A stretch of 64,000 bases of DNA from Grimontia indica (GCF_000333895.2 NZ_ANFM02000011.1:1-64000); one strand, 5' to 3'. Shown: positions 1 through 10,564, counted from the stretch's first letter. Made by a program: numbers and translations. Notes: generated by a model not told the origin, from the letters alone.

Positions 1-35
1 AATTGAACGCATTGATGACCTCTGAATGCGAGCAT

Positions 36-55
36 CTTCAGGTTGTTTGGGTATA
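36..55. repeat. Vibrio-type intergenic repeat, one arm
   Basis: The bases CTTCAGGTTGTTTGGGTATA also occur, from the second base on, at 34561-34579, where they form one half of an inverted repeat. Short repeats of this kind (TATACCCAA...TTGGGTATA) are scattered through Vibrionaceae intergenic regions. The rest of 1-306 has no convincing gene; the first 25 bases could be the last codons of an upstream plus-strand gene (stop TGA at 23-25), too little to call. Confidence 0.5.
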
Positions 56-306
56 TATATATTCAAATGGGAAACCCTTACTGTGATAAGGCATTTCCGG
101 GCTAACAGCGAACGCCATCAATCTTTTTAATGTTTAGAGTAGGATCTCCTTCTATAAATCGAGTAAATGAGAGCGAGTTTGATTCGTTTTTAACCGGTCG
201 GTGTGTGGTAATGCGGTTATGAAGCGAGTATCTTAGACGATTGTCCCATTTCTATAACAGGCGACACGGCTCGTCTGTCTACGTTATGCAATAAAAGGAA
301 TCTGAC

Positions 307-2916
307 ATGACGCAACAACCTCAGGCCAAATATCGCAAGGACTATAAAGCTCCTGAATATACGATCACCCATATCGACCTGGATTTTGACTTGCACGAAT
401 CTTCTACACGTGTGATTGCGAAGAGCAAAGTGGTGCAGCAGGTGGCTGGCTCAGATTCTATGATGTTGGATGGTGAAGGACTGTCGCTGAAGCGTGTTGA
501 AGTGAACGGGGAAGCTTGGAACCAATATCAGGAAAGCAAAGAAGGACTATTGCTTTCCAATCTGCCAGCAGAATTTGATTTGCTGATAGAAACAGAAATT
601 GATCCTGCCGCAAACACATCACTAGAAGGACTTTACCTTTCTGATGGTGCATATTGCACACAGTGTGAAGCAGAAGGCTTCCGCCGTATTACTTATTATC
701 TGGATCGTCCGGATGTTCTTGCGAAATTCACCACTAAAATTACTGCGGATAAATCAGCATTCCCATTCCTATTGAGCAACGGTAACAAAGTTGGCTCAGG
801 CGAAGCAGAAGGTGGTCGCCACTGGGTGCAATGGGAAGACCCTTATGCAAAACCAAGCTACCTGTTCGCTTTGGTCGGCGGTGATTTCGATTTGCTGGAA
901 GATACCTTTACGACTCGTAGCGGTCGTAATGTGGCGCTTGAAATTTTTGTCGACAAAGGCAACTTAGACCGCGCTACCCACGCGATGACCTCTTTGAAAA
1001 ACTCCATGAAGTGGGATGAAGATCGTTTCGACCTTGAATATGATCTTGATATCTACATGATCGTCGCTGTTGATTTCTTCAATATGGGTGCGATGGAGAA
1101 CAAAGGTCTTAACGTCTTTAACTCGAAATACGTGCTGGCAAATTCTGATACGGCAACGGACACAGACTACCTCGGCATTGAAGCGGTTATCGGTCACGAG
1201 TATTTCCACAACTGGACGGGTAACCGTGTAACCTGTCGCGATTGGTTCCAGTTGAGCTTAAAAGAAGGGCTGACCGTTTTCCGTGACCAGGAATTTTCTT
1301 CCGATCTGGGTTCTAGAGCGGTAAACCGCATCAGCAATGTTCGTGTGATGCGTGGCCCTCAGTTTGCTGAAGACTGCAGCCCAATGGCACATCCGATCCG
1401 TCCTGACAAAGTGATCGAAATGAATAACTTCTACACCCTGACCGTTTACGAAAAGGGAAGCGAAGTCATTCGTATGATGCATACATTGCTTGGTGAAGCG
1501 AAATTCCAAAAGGGCATCAAGCTGTACTTCGAGCGCCATGACGGAACAGCAGCAACTTGCGAAGATTTCGTGAAAGCAATGGAAGATGCTTCCGGCGTTG
1601 ACCTCGGCCAATTCCGTTTGTGGTACAGCCAATCGGGTACGCCGACACTTGATGTGACCGATGAATACAATGAAGCGACTCAGACATTATCGCTCACCGT
1701 AAAACAACACACGCCAGCCACCGCAGATCAAAAAGAGAAACAGCCGCTGCTGATCCCATTTGATATTGAGCTGTATGATGCGAATGGTGATGTTGTTGAG
1801 TTACAACGTAACGGTGAAAAAGTACATCATGTTCTAAGTGTTACTGACGCAGAACAAACCTTTGTGTTCGATAGCATCACTGAGAAGCCAGTGATTTCAA
1901 TGCTGCTTGAATTCTCCGCACCAGTAAAACTTAACTACGACTACTCAGACGAAGAACTGGCATTCCTGATGGTACACGCCCGTAACGAATTTGCGCGTTG
2001 GGATGCTGGCCAAATGTTGTTGGCGAAACATATCAAAGCAAATGTTGCACGAGTCCAGCGAGGCGAAGGTGTGGAACTGCCGAGCGAAGTGGTTGATGCA
2101 TTCCGTGGTGTCCTGCTCAACAAAGACTTGGATGTGGCGTTGATTGCAGAAGTACTCACGCTGCCTAGTGAAAATGAAATTGGCGGTTGGTTCGATGTTG
2201 TCGACGTTGATGCCATCAATAAAGTACGAGGTGAAATCAAGCATCGTCTTGCCGTAGATCTGGCTGATGAGTTCAGTGCGATTTACCACACGCTGAAGCA
2301 AGACCAATACACCATTGACCATGCAGCAATCGGAAAGCGTTCATTGCGTAATGTTTGCTTAAGCTATCTCGCTTCTAATGAGCAGGGTGAAGCTTTGGTG
2401 ACGGCGCACTATGAAGAATCCAATAACATGACCGACACTGCTGCAGCATTGGCGGCAGCAAACCATGCTGAACTGTCAAACCGCGATGCCCTGATGCAGT
2501 CTTTCAGTGATAAGTGGCAACATGATGGCTTGGTTATGGACAAGTGGTTTGTACTGCAAGGTTGTAACCCTGCGGCGAACGCACTCGAAAATCTCAAGGC
2601 GCAAATGAGCCACCCAGCATTTAGCTTGAAGAACCCTAACCGTACGCGCTCACTGGTCGGATCTTTCTGCAATGCTAACCCTGTGCATTTCCATGCGAAA
2701 GATGGTTCGGGTTATGCGTTTTTAACGGAAATATTGCTTAAACTGAACGAATCGAACCCACAAGTTGCATCGCGTTTAATAGATCCATTGCTCAAATTTA
2801 AGCGTTTCGATAAAGAACGCCAGAATTTAATGCGCGCACAACTCGAGCGTTTGGCTGCTTTGGGTAATCTTGCGAAAGATCTTTACGAGAAAATCAACAA
2901 AGCGCTGGAAGCTTAA
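307..2916 (+). CDS. pepN: Aminopeptidase N (M1 family)
   Basis: Cytosolic zinc metallopeptidase that removes N-terminal residues from peptides in the last steps of protein turnover. The 869-residue product matches the length of E. coli PepN (870). The exopeptidase motif GAMEN is at residues 261-265 and the zinc motif HEYFH at 297-301, followed by the third ligand region NRVTCRDWFQLSLKEGL. The start is supported by AAAAGGAA a few bases upstream and by the conserved opening MTQQPQAKYRKDY. The gene stands alone with a terminator directly after it; that terminator carries the ribosome binding site of the next gene. Confidence 0.98.
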   Translation: MTQQPQAKYRKDYKAPEYTITHIDLDFDLHESSTRVIAKSKVVQQVAGSDSMMLDGEGLSLKRVEVNGEAWNQYQESKEGLLLSNLPAEFDLLIETEIDPAANTSLEGLYLSDGAYCTQCEAEGFRRITYYLDRPDVLAKFTTKITADKSAFPFLLSNGNKVGSGEAEGGRHWVQWEDPYAKPSYLFALVGGDFDLLEDTFTTRSGRNVALEIFVDKGNLDRATHAMTSLKNSMKWDEDRFDLEYDLDIYMIVAVDFFNMGAMENKGLNVFNSKYVLANSDTATDTDYLGIEAVIGHEYFHNWTGNRVTCRDWFQLSLKEGLTVFRDQEFSSDLGSRAVNRISNVRVMRGPQFAEDCSPMAHPIRPDKVIEMNNFYTLTVYEKGSEVIRMMHTLLGEAKFQKGIKLYFERHDGTAATCEDFVKAMEDASGVDLGQFRLWYSQSGTPTLDVTDEYNEATQTLSLTVKQHTPATADQKEKQPLLIPFDIELYDANGDVVELQRNGEKVHHVLSVTDAEQTFVFDSITEKPVISMLLEFSAPVKLNYDYSDEELAFLMVHARNEFARWDAGQMLLAKHIKANVARVQRGEGVELPSEVVDAFRGVLLNKDLDVALIAEVLTLPSENEIGGWFDVVDVDAINKVRGEIKHRLAVDLADEFSAIYHTLKQDQYTIDHAAIGKRSLRNVCLSYLASNEQGEALVTAHYEESNNMTDTAAALAAANHAELSNRDALMQSFSDKWQHDGLVMDKWFVLQGCNPAANALENLKAQMSHPAFSLKNPNRTRSLVGSFCNANPVHFHAKDGSGYAFLTEILLKLNESNPQVASRLIDPLLKFKRFDKERQNLMRAQLERLAALGNLAKDLYEKINKALEA

Positions 2917-2956
2917 ACCGTACGCTTGCTAATTAATATCGATTAGGTAATTTAAA

Positions 2957-2983
2957 AGCCGTCTAAAAGGAGACGGCTTTTTT
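2957..2983 (+). terminator. pepN terminator overlapping the next ribosome binding site
   Basis: Perfect 8-bp stem AGCCGTCT (2957-2964) with AGACGGCT (2971-2978), loop AAAAGG, then a T run to 2983. The Shine-Dalgarno AGGAG (2968-2972) of the gene starting at 2984 lies across the loop and the 3' arm, so the hairpin could terminate pepN transcription and also mask translation of the next gene. Confidence 0.85.
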
Positions 2984-3211
2984 ATGAACTCAAGTGTCTA
3001 TTTATTTTCTGTGGACATCGATTACCACATTTTTCAGCAGCATTATAGCGGTGCTGCGTCAACCGTAGTTGTCAGAACCGACAATGGTTTAACACTGCAA
3101 CTACCTGCATCAAGACTGCGTCCATATTTGAGTCAACTGGGTGTAAAAGGGCGATTTCGCTTAACAGTTGACGAAAACAACCGTTTTAAATCTCTTGAAC
3201 AAATTGGTTAA
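2984..3211 (+). CDS. DUF2835 family small protein
   Basis: A 75-residue protein resembling the DUF2835 family found next to pepN in Vibrionaceae and other gammaproteobacteria. No signal peptide or membrane helix; the sequence is a compact mix of strands and one helix (LPASRLRPYLSQLGVKGRF). Function unknown. Its start ATG directly abuts the T run of the pepN terminator and its only plausible Shine-Dalgarno is inside that hairpin, so expression may depend on read-through from pepN. Family assignment is from memory of the family pattern; no catalytic motif is visible. Confidence 0.85.
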   Translation: MNSSVYLFSVDIDYHIFQQHYSGAASTVVVRTDNGLTLQLPASRLRPYLSQLGVKGRFRLTVDENNRFKSLEQIG

Positions 3212-3366
3212 ACCGTACGGCAATCACATAACTAAAAACTCGAATCTAATTAACGAAAATTGATGTAACGAAATTATAAATGACGCCGTAAACTACTCCA
3301 TGAGTCGCAAAGACTAATTAACCTCTATACTCATAGCGATTACATAAAAAATATATGGAGTAAACC

Positions 3367-6300
3367 ATGACCGCGCGTGACCCTATTGTGCCGGTGTTAC
3401 TTGAGAAGGTTTATCATCTTATTGCTGAAAAACTGGACAAGACACAGCAACCGCTTGTAGAAACTTTGGCAAAAAGGATTTTGGGTCCCATCTCAGATGA
3501 TGATTTGCAGGAAAGGAATGAATCCGACCTCTACGGTGCTGTTATCAGCCTGTGGCATCATTTGAACGCTTTCGAACAAGACAAAGTTTTTGTTAAAGTC
3601 TTTAACCCTACACTGAGTGGAGACGGATGGCAGTCCACCCATACCATCGTCGAAATTCTCACCCCAGATGCTCCGTTTCTCGTTGACTCTGTCCGCATGG
3701 CGCTCAACCGTCTGGACATTGCATCACACCTGATGTTGAACGGACCACTGTCAGTTGAGAAAGATGCGAAGGGTAGTGTTAAAGCAATCGGAGACGACAA
3801 AGGGGTAAGGCAAACTGTCTTCCACCTAGAAATTGACCGAATGAGTTCGAAGAAGGAGATGTCTGCTCTGGAGGAAGAGTTGACGGAAACCCTCACGGAC
3901 GTTGCATTGATTGTTAATGATTGGCAGCCAATGCAAAACAAGATCAAATCAGTGATTGAATCACTCAAGAAAGACAAACCGCCGGTCAGCAAAGACCTCC
4001 AACAAGAAGCGGTGGATTTCCTGCAGTGGATTGCATCCCACAACTTTACCTTTATGGCATATAAGTACTACGAACTGAATGCAATAGAAGGTGACCACGA
4101 ACTGAAAGCCTCATCGCTAGAGGGTTTAGGTCTGGCGAAAAAGCTGGATCCAAAACGTCCTGGTCTAAAGTTGTCTGAAATGCCGGAATCTGCACGTGCA
4201 ACTGCACTTCGCAAAGACTTGTTGGTCATTAATAAAGCCAGCAGCAAATCGCGCGTTCACCGTCCAGCATACATGGATTACATTGGTATCAAGTGCTTCG
4301 ACAAGAAGGGCAATGTTATCGGTGAGCATCGATTCCATGGTCTCTACGCATCGTCGGCATACAACCAGTCAACCACCAACATTCCAGTGTTGAAAAACAA
4401 AGTTCGCCGGATCCTAGATATCAGTGGCTACTACGAAGGATCGCATTCGTGGAAAGCGCTGGCGAATATCATTGAAAACTTCCCACGTGATGAACTGTTC
4501 CAGGCCAGCGAAGCAGAGATGCTCGATATTGGTATGGGGATTGTTCAGGTTCAAGACCGTGACATGCTGAGAATCTTCGTGCGCCGCGACCCATTCGGCC
4601 GTTTCTTCTCCTGCATGGTTTATGTTTCGCGTGAGCGATACAACACGGAATTCCGCCGCGCAACCCAACGCATTCTGGGCAACTACTTTGGCTCGGATCA
4701 GGACGTTGAGTTCAACACTTTCTTCTCAGAAAGTCCGTTGGCGAGAACCCATTACATTGTCCGTGTAGATAACAACAACTTTGACATTGACGTGAAGAAA
4801 TTGGAACAGAACCTGACTGAAGCAGCATCAACCTGGGATGATCGTCTGCAAGAAGCGGTGATCACGACCTTTGGTGAGAACCTAGGTACACCAGTTGCCA
4901 AACGTTACCTCGGTGCATTCCCTCGCTCATATAAAGAGGCGATGCTGCCGGGTTCAGCGGTTGCGGATATTGAGCGCCTTGAAGGACTGAGCGAAGAGAA
5001 AAAGCTGGATATGCTTTTCTATCGCCCTCAAGAAGAGCCTAAAGATTCGCGTGCAGTACGATTGAAGCTGTTCCAGAAAGATGAAGCGATTCACCTTTCT
5101 GACGTAATGCCAATGCTCGAAAACCTTGGTCTTCGCGTGATTGGTGAAGCACCGTACAAAGTCGAGACGACGTCTGGCGATGTTTATTGGATCCTAGACT
5201 TCTCAATGCTGCACAGCGTGAGCAATGGCTTTGTATTGTCTGACGCGCGCGAGCGTTTCCAAGATGCGTTCGCAGGTATCTGGCACGGCAAACTAGAGAA
5301 TGATGGTTTCAACCGTCTGGTTTTGAATGCGGGCCTGAGTGGCCGTGAAGTGACGATTCTTCGTTCTTATGCGCGTTACATGCGTCAGGTCGCGTTCCCA
5401 TTTAGTCAGTCTTACATTGAAGAAACGCTGGCTTCACACGCAGATCTCGCGCAGCTTTTGGTTCAACTCTTCAGCAAGCGATTTAATCCGAAGAAGAACA
5501 GCGATAAAGATCAGAAACTGATCATTCAGAAGATCGAAGAAGAGCTGGAGCAAGTCGAAAGCTTGGATGATGATCGTATCATCCGACGTTACATGGAAAT
5601 GATCCTTGCAACCCTTCGTACGAACTTCTACCAGAAAGATAAGGAAACTGGCGAAAACAAAGATTACCTGTCTTTGAAACTGCAGCCGGGCAATATTCCT
5701 GAAATTCCTAAACCTGTACCTTTCTTTGAAATCTTTGTTTACTCGCCAGATATCGAGGGTGTTCACCTTCGTGGCGGTAAAGTTGCCCGTGGTGGTCTGC
5801 GTTGGTCTGACCGTCAGGAAGATTTTCGTACTGAAGTACTTGGCTTGGTGAAAGCGCAACAGGTTAAGAATACCGTGATTGTGCCTGTGGGTGCGAAAGG
5901 TGGCTTCGTTTGTAAGAAGCAACACTCGCTAAGCGGCCGTGACGAGATCTTTGCAGAAGGTCAGCGTTGTTACCGAATCTTTATCCAAGGCTTGTTGGAT
6001 ATCACTGACAATATTGTTGAAGGTGATTTGACGCCACCACTTAACGTCGTTCGCCATGATGAAGATGACCCTTACTTGGTTGTTGCGGCCGATAAAGGGA
6101 CAGCGACTTTCTCTGATCTTGCGAACTCTGTGTCTGACCAGTATAACTTCTGGCTGGGTGATGCATTCGCATCAGGTGGTTCAAACGGTTACGACCACAA
6201 AGCCATGGGCATCACGGCAAAAGGTGGTTGGGAATCGGTGAAACGTCACTTCCGCGAAATCGGTATCGACTGTCAAGAGACTGATTTCACTTGTGTGGCT

Positions 6301-8184
6301 GTTGGTGACATGGCCGGTGACGTATTCGGTAACGGTATGTTGCTGTCTAAGCACATTCGACTGCTGTCCGCATTTAACCACCTGCATATCTTTATTGATC
6401 CAAACCCAGATTCAGCGAAATCCTGGGTTGAGCGTGATCGTCTGTTCAAACTGCCACGTTCAAGCTGGGAAGATTACAATCCTAAGCTGATTTCGAAGGG
6501 CGGTGGTGTGTTCTCGCGTAAAGCGAAATCCATCGAGCTGACACCGGAAATCCAGAAGATGTTGGGTGTGCGCAAGCAAACCATGACACCGAATGAGTTG
6601 ATCAAACAGATCCTGAAAACCAATGTGGATCTGTTCTGGAACGGCGGTATCGGTACTTATGTGAAATCAGAGTCCGAAACCCACACTGACGTAGGTGACC
6701 GCGCGAACGACGCAGTACGTGTTAACGGCAACGAAATGGGTGCACGTATCATTGGCGAAGGCGGTAACTTAGGCATGACGCAACTCGGCCGTGTTGAATA
6801 CGCAATGAACGGTGGCCGTGTTAACACTGACTTTATCGATAACGTCGGTGGTGTGGATTGTTCAGATAACGAAGTCAACATCAAGATCTTGTTGAATGGT
6901 CTGGTGGCTGCAGGGGATTTGACATACAAACAGCGCAATGAGCTGCTCGAGCGTATGGAAGATGAAGTCTCTGACATCGTACTTGATGACGCTTATTGCC
7001 AGAGTGAATCAATCTCAGTGACCTCTGAGCAACAAGCTTCTCTGTTGAAAGAGCAAATCCGCTTTATCCATTACCTCGAAAAAGACGGAAAACTGGATCG
7101 CGCACTGGAATATCTGCCAGATGATGAAACACTGGCTGAACGCCAACTACGTGGTCAAGGTTTGACCCGACCAGAAATCGCGGTATTGGTGGCTTATGGC
7201 AAGATGGTGCTGAAAGAGCAGTTGGTGATTGAGCAAATCACCCAAGACCCGCATTTCGGTAAGCTACTGCCGGCATACTTCCCACAGGAGTTACAACGTA
7301 ACTATCGCGATGCGATGGAAACGCACCCTCTACGTGGCGAAATTATCGCAACCAGCCTCGCAAACCAAATGTCGAATGACATGGGCTTTAACTTTGTTAC
7401 CCGTATGCAAGATGAAACTGGCGCAAGCGTCGGTGATATTGCGGCGGCTTACGCGATTGCCCGTGAAGTGTTTGATTTTGGTCAGACGTTTGAAGATGTT
7501 CGTGCATTGGATAACAAGCTACCCGCACAGGTTCAGTATGCAGTGATGTATCGCTGCAGACGAATGATGCGCCGCACCACGCGTTGGATTCTCCGTAATC
7601 CGATGAAAGGGAAAGGTCTGGAAGAACAAGTGGCGTTCTACAAACCAGCGGTTAAGAACCTGGCGGACAACCTTGAAAAATATCTGGTTCCTGCGGAAAT
7701 CAAAGAGCATGAAGAACAAGCGGAAGAGTACATTATTCAGGGTGTGCCAAAAGACATCTCGAATAAGGTTGCCCGTTTGACCAGTCTCTACGCAGGTTTG
7801 GATCTGGCGCAGGTTTCAGATCAAATGAAGAAACCGTTTGATGTGGTTGCCCGTCTGTACTTTGTACTGGGTGACACGCTGTCGCTGCACTGGTTCCTTA
7901 AGCAGATCACAAACCAACCAGTGGAAAACCACTGGCAGGCACTGGCTCGTGCATCGTTCCGCGAAGATCTGGATTGGCAACAACGCATGTTGACTGCTCA
8001 TATTCTGGAAGGAATGAAGAAAGGCGAGAGCGCAGAGCTTGGTTTAGAAGCGTGGATGGTAGAGCATGCCGTGAGTTTAGGTCGTTGGGAAAGCATCGTT
8101 GCCGAGTTTAAAGTCGGTTCCGCCCACGAATTTGCTAAATTCTCCGTTGCATTGCGGGAACTTACGCTTTTAAATTTGAATTAA
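3367..8184 (+). CDS. NAD-specific glutamate dehydrogenase, 180-kDa class
   Basis: Catalyses NAD-dependent oxidative deamination of glutamate to 2-oxoglutarate and ammonium. At 1605 residues it has the usual length of the large (L_180) class known from Pseudomonas GdhB and Streptomyces. The N-terminal ~650 residues are the regulatory ACT-like part; the catalytic core carries ARGGLRWSDR and PVGAKGGF (about residues 810-850) and the nucleotide-binding region with VGDMAGDVFGNGML (about 978-995). A clear GGAG lies just before the ATG. The gene has its own leader (3212-3366) and a strong terminator, so it is probably monocistronic. Confidence 0.95.
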   Translation: MTARDPIVPVLLEKVYHLIAEKLDKTQQPLVETLAKRILGPISDDDLQERNESDLYGAVISLWHHLNAFEQDKVFVKVFNPTLSGDGWQSTHTIVEILTPDAPFLVDSVRMALNRLDIASHLMLNGPLSVEKDAKGSVKAIGDDKGVRQTVFHLEIDRMSSKKEMSALEEELTETLTDVALIVNDWQPMQNKIKSVIESLKKDKPPVSKDLQQEAVDFLQWIASHNFTFMAYKYYELNAIEGDHELKASSLEGLGLAKKLDPKRPGLKLSEMPESARATALRKDLLVINKASSKSRVHRPAYMDYIGIKCFDKKGNVIGEHRFHGLYASSAYNQSTTNIPVLKNKVRRILDISGYYEGSHSWKALANIIENFPRDELFQASEAEMLDIGMGIVQVQDRDMLRIFVRRDPFGRFFSCMVYVSRERYNTEFRRATQRILGNYFGSDQDVEFNTFFSESPLARTHYIVRVDNNNFDIDVKKLEQNLTEAASTWDDRLQEAVITTFGENLGTPVAKRYLGAFPRSYKEAMLPGSAVADIERLEGLSEEKKLDMLFYRPQEEPKDSRAVRLKLFQKDEAIHLSDVMPMLENLGLRVIGEAPYKVETTSGDVYWILDFSMLHSVSNGFVLSDARERFQDAFAGIWHGKLENDGFNRLVLNAGLSGREVTILRSYARYMRQVAFPFSQSYIEETLASHADLAQLLVQLFSKRFNPKKNSDKDQKLIIQKIEEELEQVESLDDDRIIRRYMEMILATLRTNFYQKDKETGENKDYLSLKLQPGNIPEIPKPVPFFEIFVYSPDIEGVHLRGGKVARGGLRWSDRQEDFRTEVLGLVKAQQVKNTVIVPVGAKGGFVCKKQHSLSGRDEIFAEGQRCYRIFIQGLLDITDNIVEGDLTPPLNVVRHDEDDPYLVVAADKGTATFSDLANSVSDQYNFWLGDAFASGGSNGYDHKAMGITAKGGWESVKRHFREIGIDCQETDFTCVAVGDMAGDVFGNGMLLSKHIRLLSAFNHLHIFIDPNPDSAKSWVERDRLFKLPRSSWEDYNPKLISKGGGVFSRKAKSIELTPEIQKMLGVRKQTMTPNELIKQILKTNVDLFWNGGIGTYVKSESETHTDVGDRANDAVRVNGNEMGARIIGEGGNLGMTQLGRVEYAMNGGRVNTDFIDNVGGVDCSDNEVNIKILLNGLVAAGDLTYKQRNELLERMEDEVSDIVLDDAYCQSESISVTSEQQASLLKEQIRFIHYLEKDGKLDRALEYLPDDETLAERQLRGQGLTRPEIAVLVAYGKMVLKEQLVIEQITQDPHFGKLLPAYFPQELQRNYRDAMETHPLRGEIIATSLANQMSNDMGFNFVTRMQDETGASVGDIAAAYAIAREVFDFGQTFEDVRALDNKLPAQVQYAVMYRCRRMMRRTTRWILRNPMKGKGLEEQVAFYKPAVKNLADNLEKYLVPAEIKEHEEQAEEYIIQGVPKDISNKVARLTSLYAGLDLAQVSDQMKKPFDVVARLYFVLGDTLSLHWFLKQITNQPVENHWQALARASFREDLDWQQRMLTAHILEGMKKGESAELGLEAWMVEHAVSLGRWESIVAEFKVGSAHEFAKFSVALRELTLLNLN

Positions 8185-8206
8185 GCCGATAAAGCGTTAA
8201 TAATAC

Positions 8207-8233
8207 AGCCCCGTTTATACGGGGCTTTTTTTT
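8207..8233 (+). terminator. Terminator after glutamate dehydrogenase
   Basis: Stem AGCCCCG (8207-8213) with CGGGGCT (8220-8226), loop TTTATA, then eight T residues. The ribosome binding site GGAGG of pyrD starts at the next base, so pyrD translation begins only a few bases after the terminator. Confidence 0.9.
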
Positions 8234-8242
8234 GGAGGTTAC

Positions 8243-9253
8243 ATGATGTACCGCCTCGCCAGATCGGCAATCTTCCAGTTGGATCCAGAACATGCGCATG
8301 ATCTGGCTATCAAGAATCTTTCGCGTTTCACCGGCACTCCTCTCGATATCTTTTATCGTCAGCATCTTCCTCCTCGTCCTGTTCAAGTCATGGGACTGCA
8401 TTTCAAAAACCCAGTTGGCCTTGCGGCTGGCCTTGATAAGAACGGCGAATGCATTGACGCGTTTGGCGCAATGGGTTTTGGTTTCGTAGAAGTAGGGACA
8501 GTAACACCACGCCCTCAAGATGGTAACGACAAGCCTCGTTTGTTCCGCGTGCTTCCGGCAGAAGGCATCATCAACCGCATGGGTTTCAACAACCATGGTG
8601 TCGATGCGCTGGTGGAGAATGTGAAGAAGGCAAAGTACGAAGGTATCATCGGCATTAACATCGGCAAGAACAAAGACACGCCGCTGGAAAATGGCAAAGA
8701 CGATTACCTGATCTGTATGGACAAAGTTTATGACCATGCAGGGTATATCGCGGTTAACATTTCTTCGCCAAACACGCCAGGACTTCGTTCGTTGCAATAC
8801 GGTGAAGCGTTGGACGATCTTCTTTCTTCTTTGAAAGAACGTCAGAACAAACTGGCAGAAGAGAAGGGCAAGTATGTTCCTCTCGCATTGAAGATTGCAC
8901 CAGACATGACCGAAGACGAATTGGTTCAGGTGGCAGACTCTTTAGTGCGCCATGGTATTGATGGTGTGATTGCAACTAACACCACTCTTGATCGTTCGCT
9001 GGTGGAAGGCATGCCGCACGCACATGAAGCGGGTGGGTTGAGTGGCCGTCCTGTTCAGAACAAGAGCACGGAAGTGATTCGTCGTTTGAATCTGGAACTG
9101 AATGGCAAACTACCCATCATCGGTGTAGGTGGTATTGACTCAGTGATGGCAGCAAAAGAGAAAATGATGGCAGGTGCGGAACTTGTTCAGGTTTACTCTG
9201 GTTTCATCTACCACGGCCCACGTCTGGTAAAAGATATAGTTCGAAATATTTAA
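8243..9253 (+). CDS. pyrD: Dihydroorotate dehydrogenase (quinone), class 2
   Basis: Membrane-associated flavoenzyme that oxidises dihydroorotate to orotate with quinone as acceptor, step four of pyrimidine synthesis. The 336 residues align throughout with E. coli PyrD: N-terminal quinone-tunnel helices ([14 protein letters not shown]), the FMN region [22 protein letters not shown], the catalytic serine loop [10 protein letters not shown] and the C-terminal GVGGIDS phosphate-binding loop. Two ATGs are adjacent (8243 and 8246); the second would give the E. coli-like start MYR. GGAGG precedes both. Confidence 0.97.
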   Translation: MMYRLARSAIFQLDPEHAHDLAIKNLSRFTGTPLDIFYRQHLPPRPVQVMGLHFKNPVGLAAGLDKNGECIDAFGAMGFGFVEVGTVTPRPQDGNDKPRLFRVLPAEGIINRMGFNNHGVDALVENVKKAKYEGIIGINIGKNKDTPLENGKDDYLICMDKVYDHAGYIAVNISSPNTPGLRSLQYGEALDDLLSSLKERQNKLAEEKGKYVPLALKIAPDMTEDELVQVADSLVRHGIDGVIATNTTLDRSLVEGMPHAHEAGGLSGRPVQNKSTEVIRRLNLELNGKLPIIGVGGIDSVMAAKEKMMAGAELVQVYSGFIYHGPRLVKDIVRNI

Positions 9254-9280
9254 GCCTGAAAATTAAGAAATTAGAACGAG

Positions 9281-9308
9281 AAGGGGAATTTGTTTCCCCT
9301 TTTTTTTT
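9281..9308 (+). terminator. pyrD terminator
   Basis: AAGGGGAA (9281-9288) pairs with TTCCCCTT and is followed by a run of T residues to about 9308. Confidence 0.9.
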
Positions 9309-9394
9309 CTCTCCTGCCGATTAAACTTCTCCGAAAGCACCTTTAATTTCAATGGTCACGGACCGAATCTCAGGTTGTCGCAGGAGCGAAAACG

Positions 9395-9943
9395 ATGTTG
9401 AAGCCAAATAATGCGTGGAAGTGGTACTTCGATTCCGAAGCTCAAACGCTGATGCTGGATTTGGGTCAGGAGATGGTTTTCCGTGTTGCTATTGAAAAGA
9501 AACACCTCATCCCCGATGCGTTTGTCGATACCCCATTTTCAGTCGATGACGCATCACTCTTTCAAGCTTACTCAGATGCAGTAAGCGTCTTACCTTTATC
9601 TGGCCCTAGAAAGGCCGAAATCGTTTTGAACGCAGTGGCAGCAAAACGCTTCCATAAACCGCTTCTACCTAAAAGCTGGTTTTTTCAGGCTCAGGAAGGG
9701 GACCTCTCTCCAGAACTAGGTTCCATTATTGAACTGAAAACCGATCACGGCAGCGAAGCATTCCTGGTTATTGAAAATGCAGGCTCAGCATCCTTGTGCA
9801 TGCATGCCAGTGAGAGCCCGCTTATGCTGAACGACACTAAAAATATGCGGTTTTGCGAAGCTATAAAAGTAATGAATGACCGGTTATTTACATACCAACA
9901 GCAATACGATAACGGCAGTGGTCATTATGCGTTAGTGGGCTGA
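9395..9943 (+). CDS. zapC: Cell division protein ZapC
   Basis: FtsZ-binding protein that promotes bundling of Z-ring filaments at midcell. 182 residues, close to E. coli ZapC (180), with matching segments: NAWKWYFD near the N-terminus, PDAFVDTPFSVDDA, KAEIVLNAVAAKRFHKP, LPKSWFF and the C-terminal EAIKVMNDRL. Its place between pyrD and rlmKL is also that of E. coli. The start is supported by GGAG nine bases upstream. The stop codon lies inside the terminator stem that follows. Confidence 0.93.
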   Translation: MLKPNNAWKWYFDSEAQTLMLDLGQEMVFRVAIEKKHLIPDAFVDTPFSVDDASLFQAYSDAVSVLPLSGPRKAEIVLNAVAAKRFHKPLLPKSWFFQAQEGDLSPELGSIIELKTDHGSEAFLVIENAGSASLCMHASESPLMLNDTKNMRFCEAIKVMNDRLFTYQQQYDNGSGHYALVG

Positions 9944-9972
9944 TAGAGCGGCTTCTATCAGCCCCATTTTCT
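9937..9972 (+). terminator. zapC terminator
   Basis: Perfect 10-bp stem GGGCTGATAG (9937-9946) with CTATCAGCCC (9955-9964), then CATTTTCTTT. The stem includes the zapC stop codon. Confidence 0.85.
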
Positions 9973-10564
9973 TTCCGTTGTTTGACTTAAAAAATCCCTT
10001 ACTCCCAAACCCAAAATCGAGCGCTCAGCGCACCCTGCCAGAAACATATGCTTGCTCTTTATCCCTAAAGAGAAATGACCCGATCTCATGGCATGAAAAA
10101 GGACAATGCTGCTTCGATAACGTGTGCCTTTATGTTCTGTAAAAAGGTTTTACGCGACGGAAATCCTTCATCAATCTTGCCGAAGAATGAGGCTCAGGTT
10201 TCACTCGCTGAGTGATAAAAATCTTCGGTGCATTCTCAATATTCTCTGGTAAATAATCCGACAGACTTAGTCCGACATTTCGTCGATTTAGCTGATAATC
10301 GGGGGAGATGCTCCGGATATTAATAGTGACGAATGTCACATTAAGTGAAACTATCTGCTGTATTTTTGCTCTCTCTTTCTTCTTCATTCAAGCCAAAATT
10401 TGCTCAATTTGGTAAACATTAATGCCATTTCTTCCTCCTTTATAGAGGGAGATACATCCAAAAACGCTCACTGGTATATACCAGATTTAAGGGTTTGTTC
10501 GCATTTCCTGTTGGGAATTAATCTAACCAAATTTAGAATCACAAAGTCATATTTAATATGTCTT

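Noticed and set aside
10326-10339. GTGAC-GAAT-GTCAC as a matS site
   Set aside because: The spacer is four bases; matS requires three.
10130-10387. 85-codon minus-strand frame in the zapC-rlmKL gap
   Set aside because: No recognisable family, no ribosome binding site and no conserved-looking domain; a chance frame is more likely.
10471-10484. CTGGTATATACCAG as a LexA site
   Set aside because: The spacing between CTG and CAG is eight bases, not the ten of LexA boxes; left as an unassigned palindrome.
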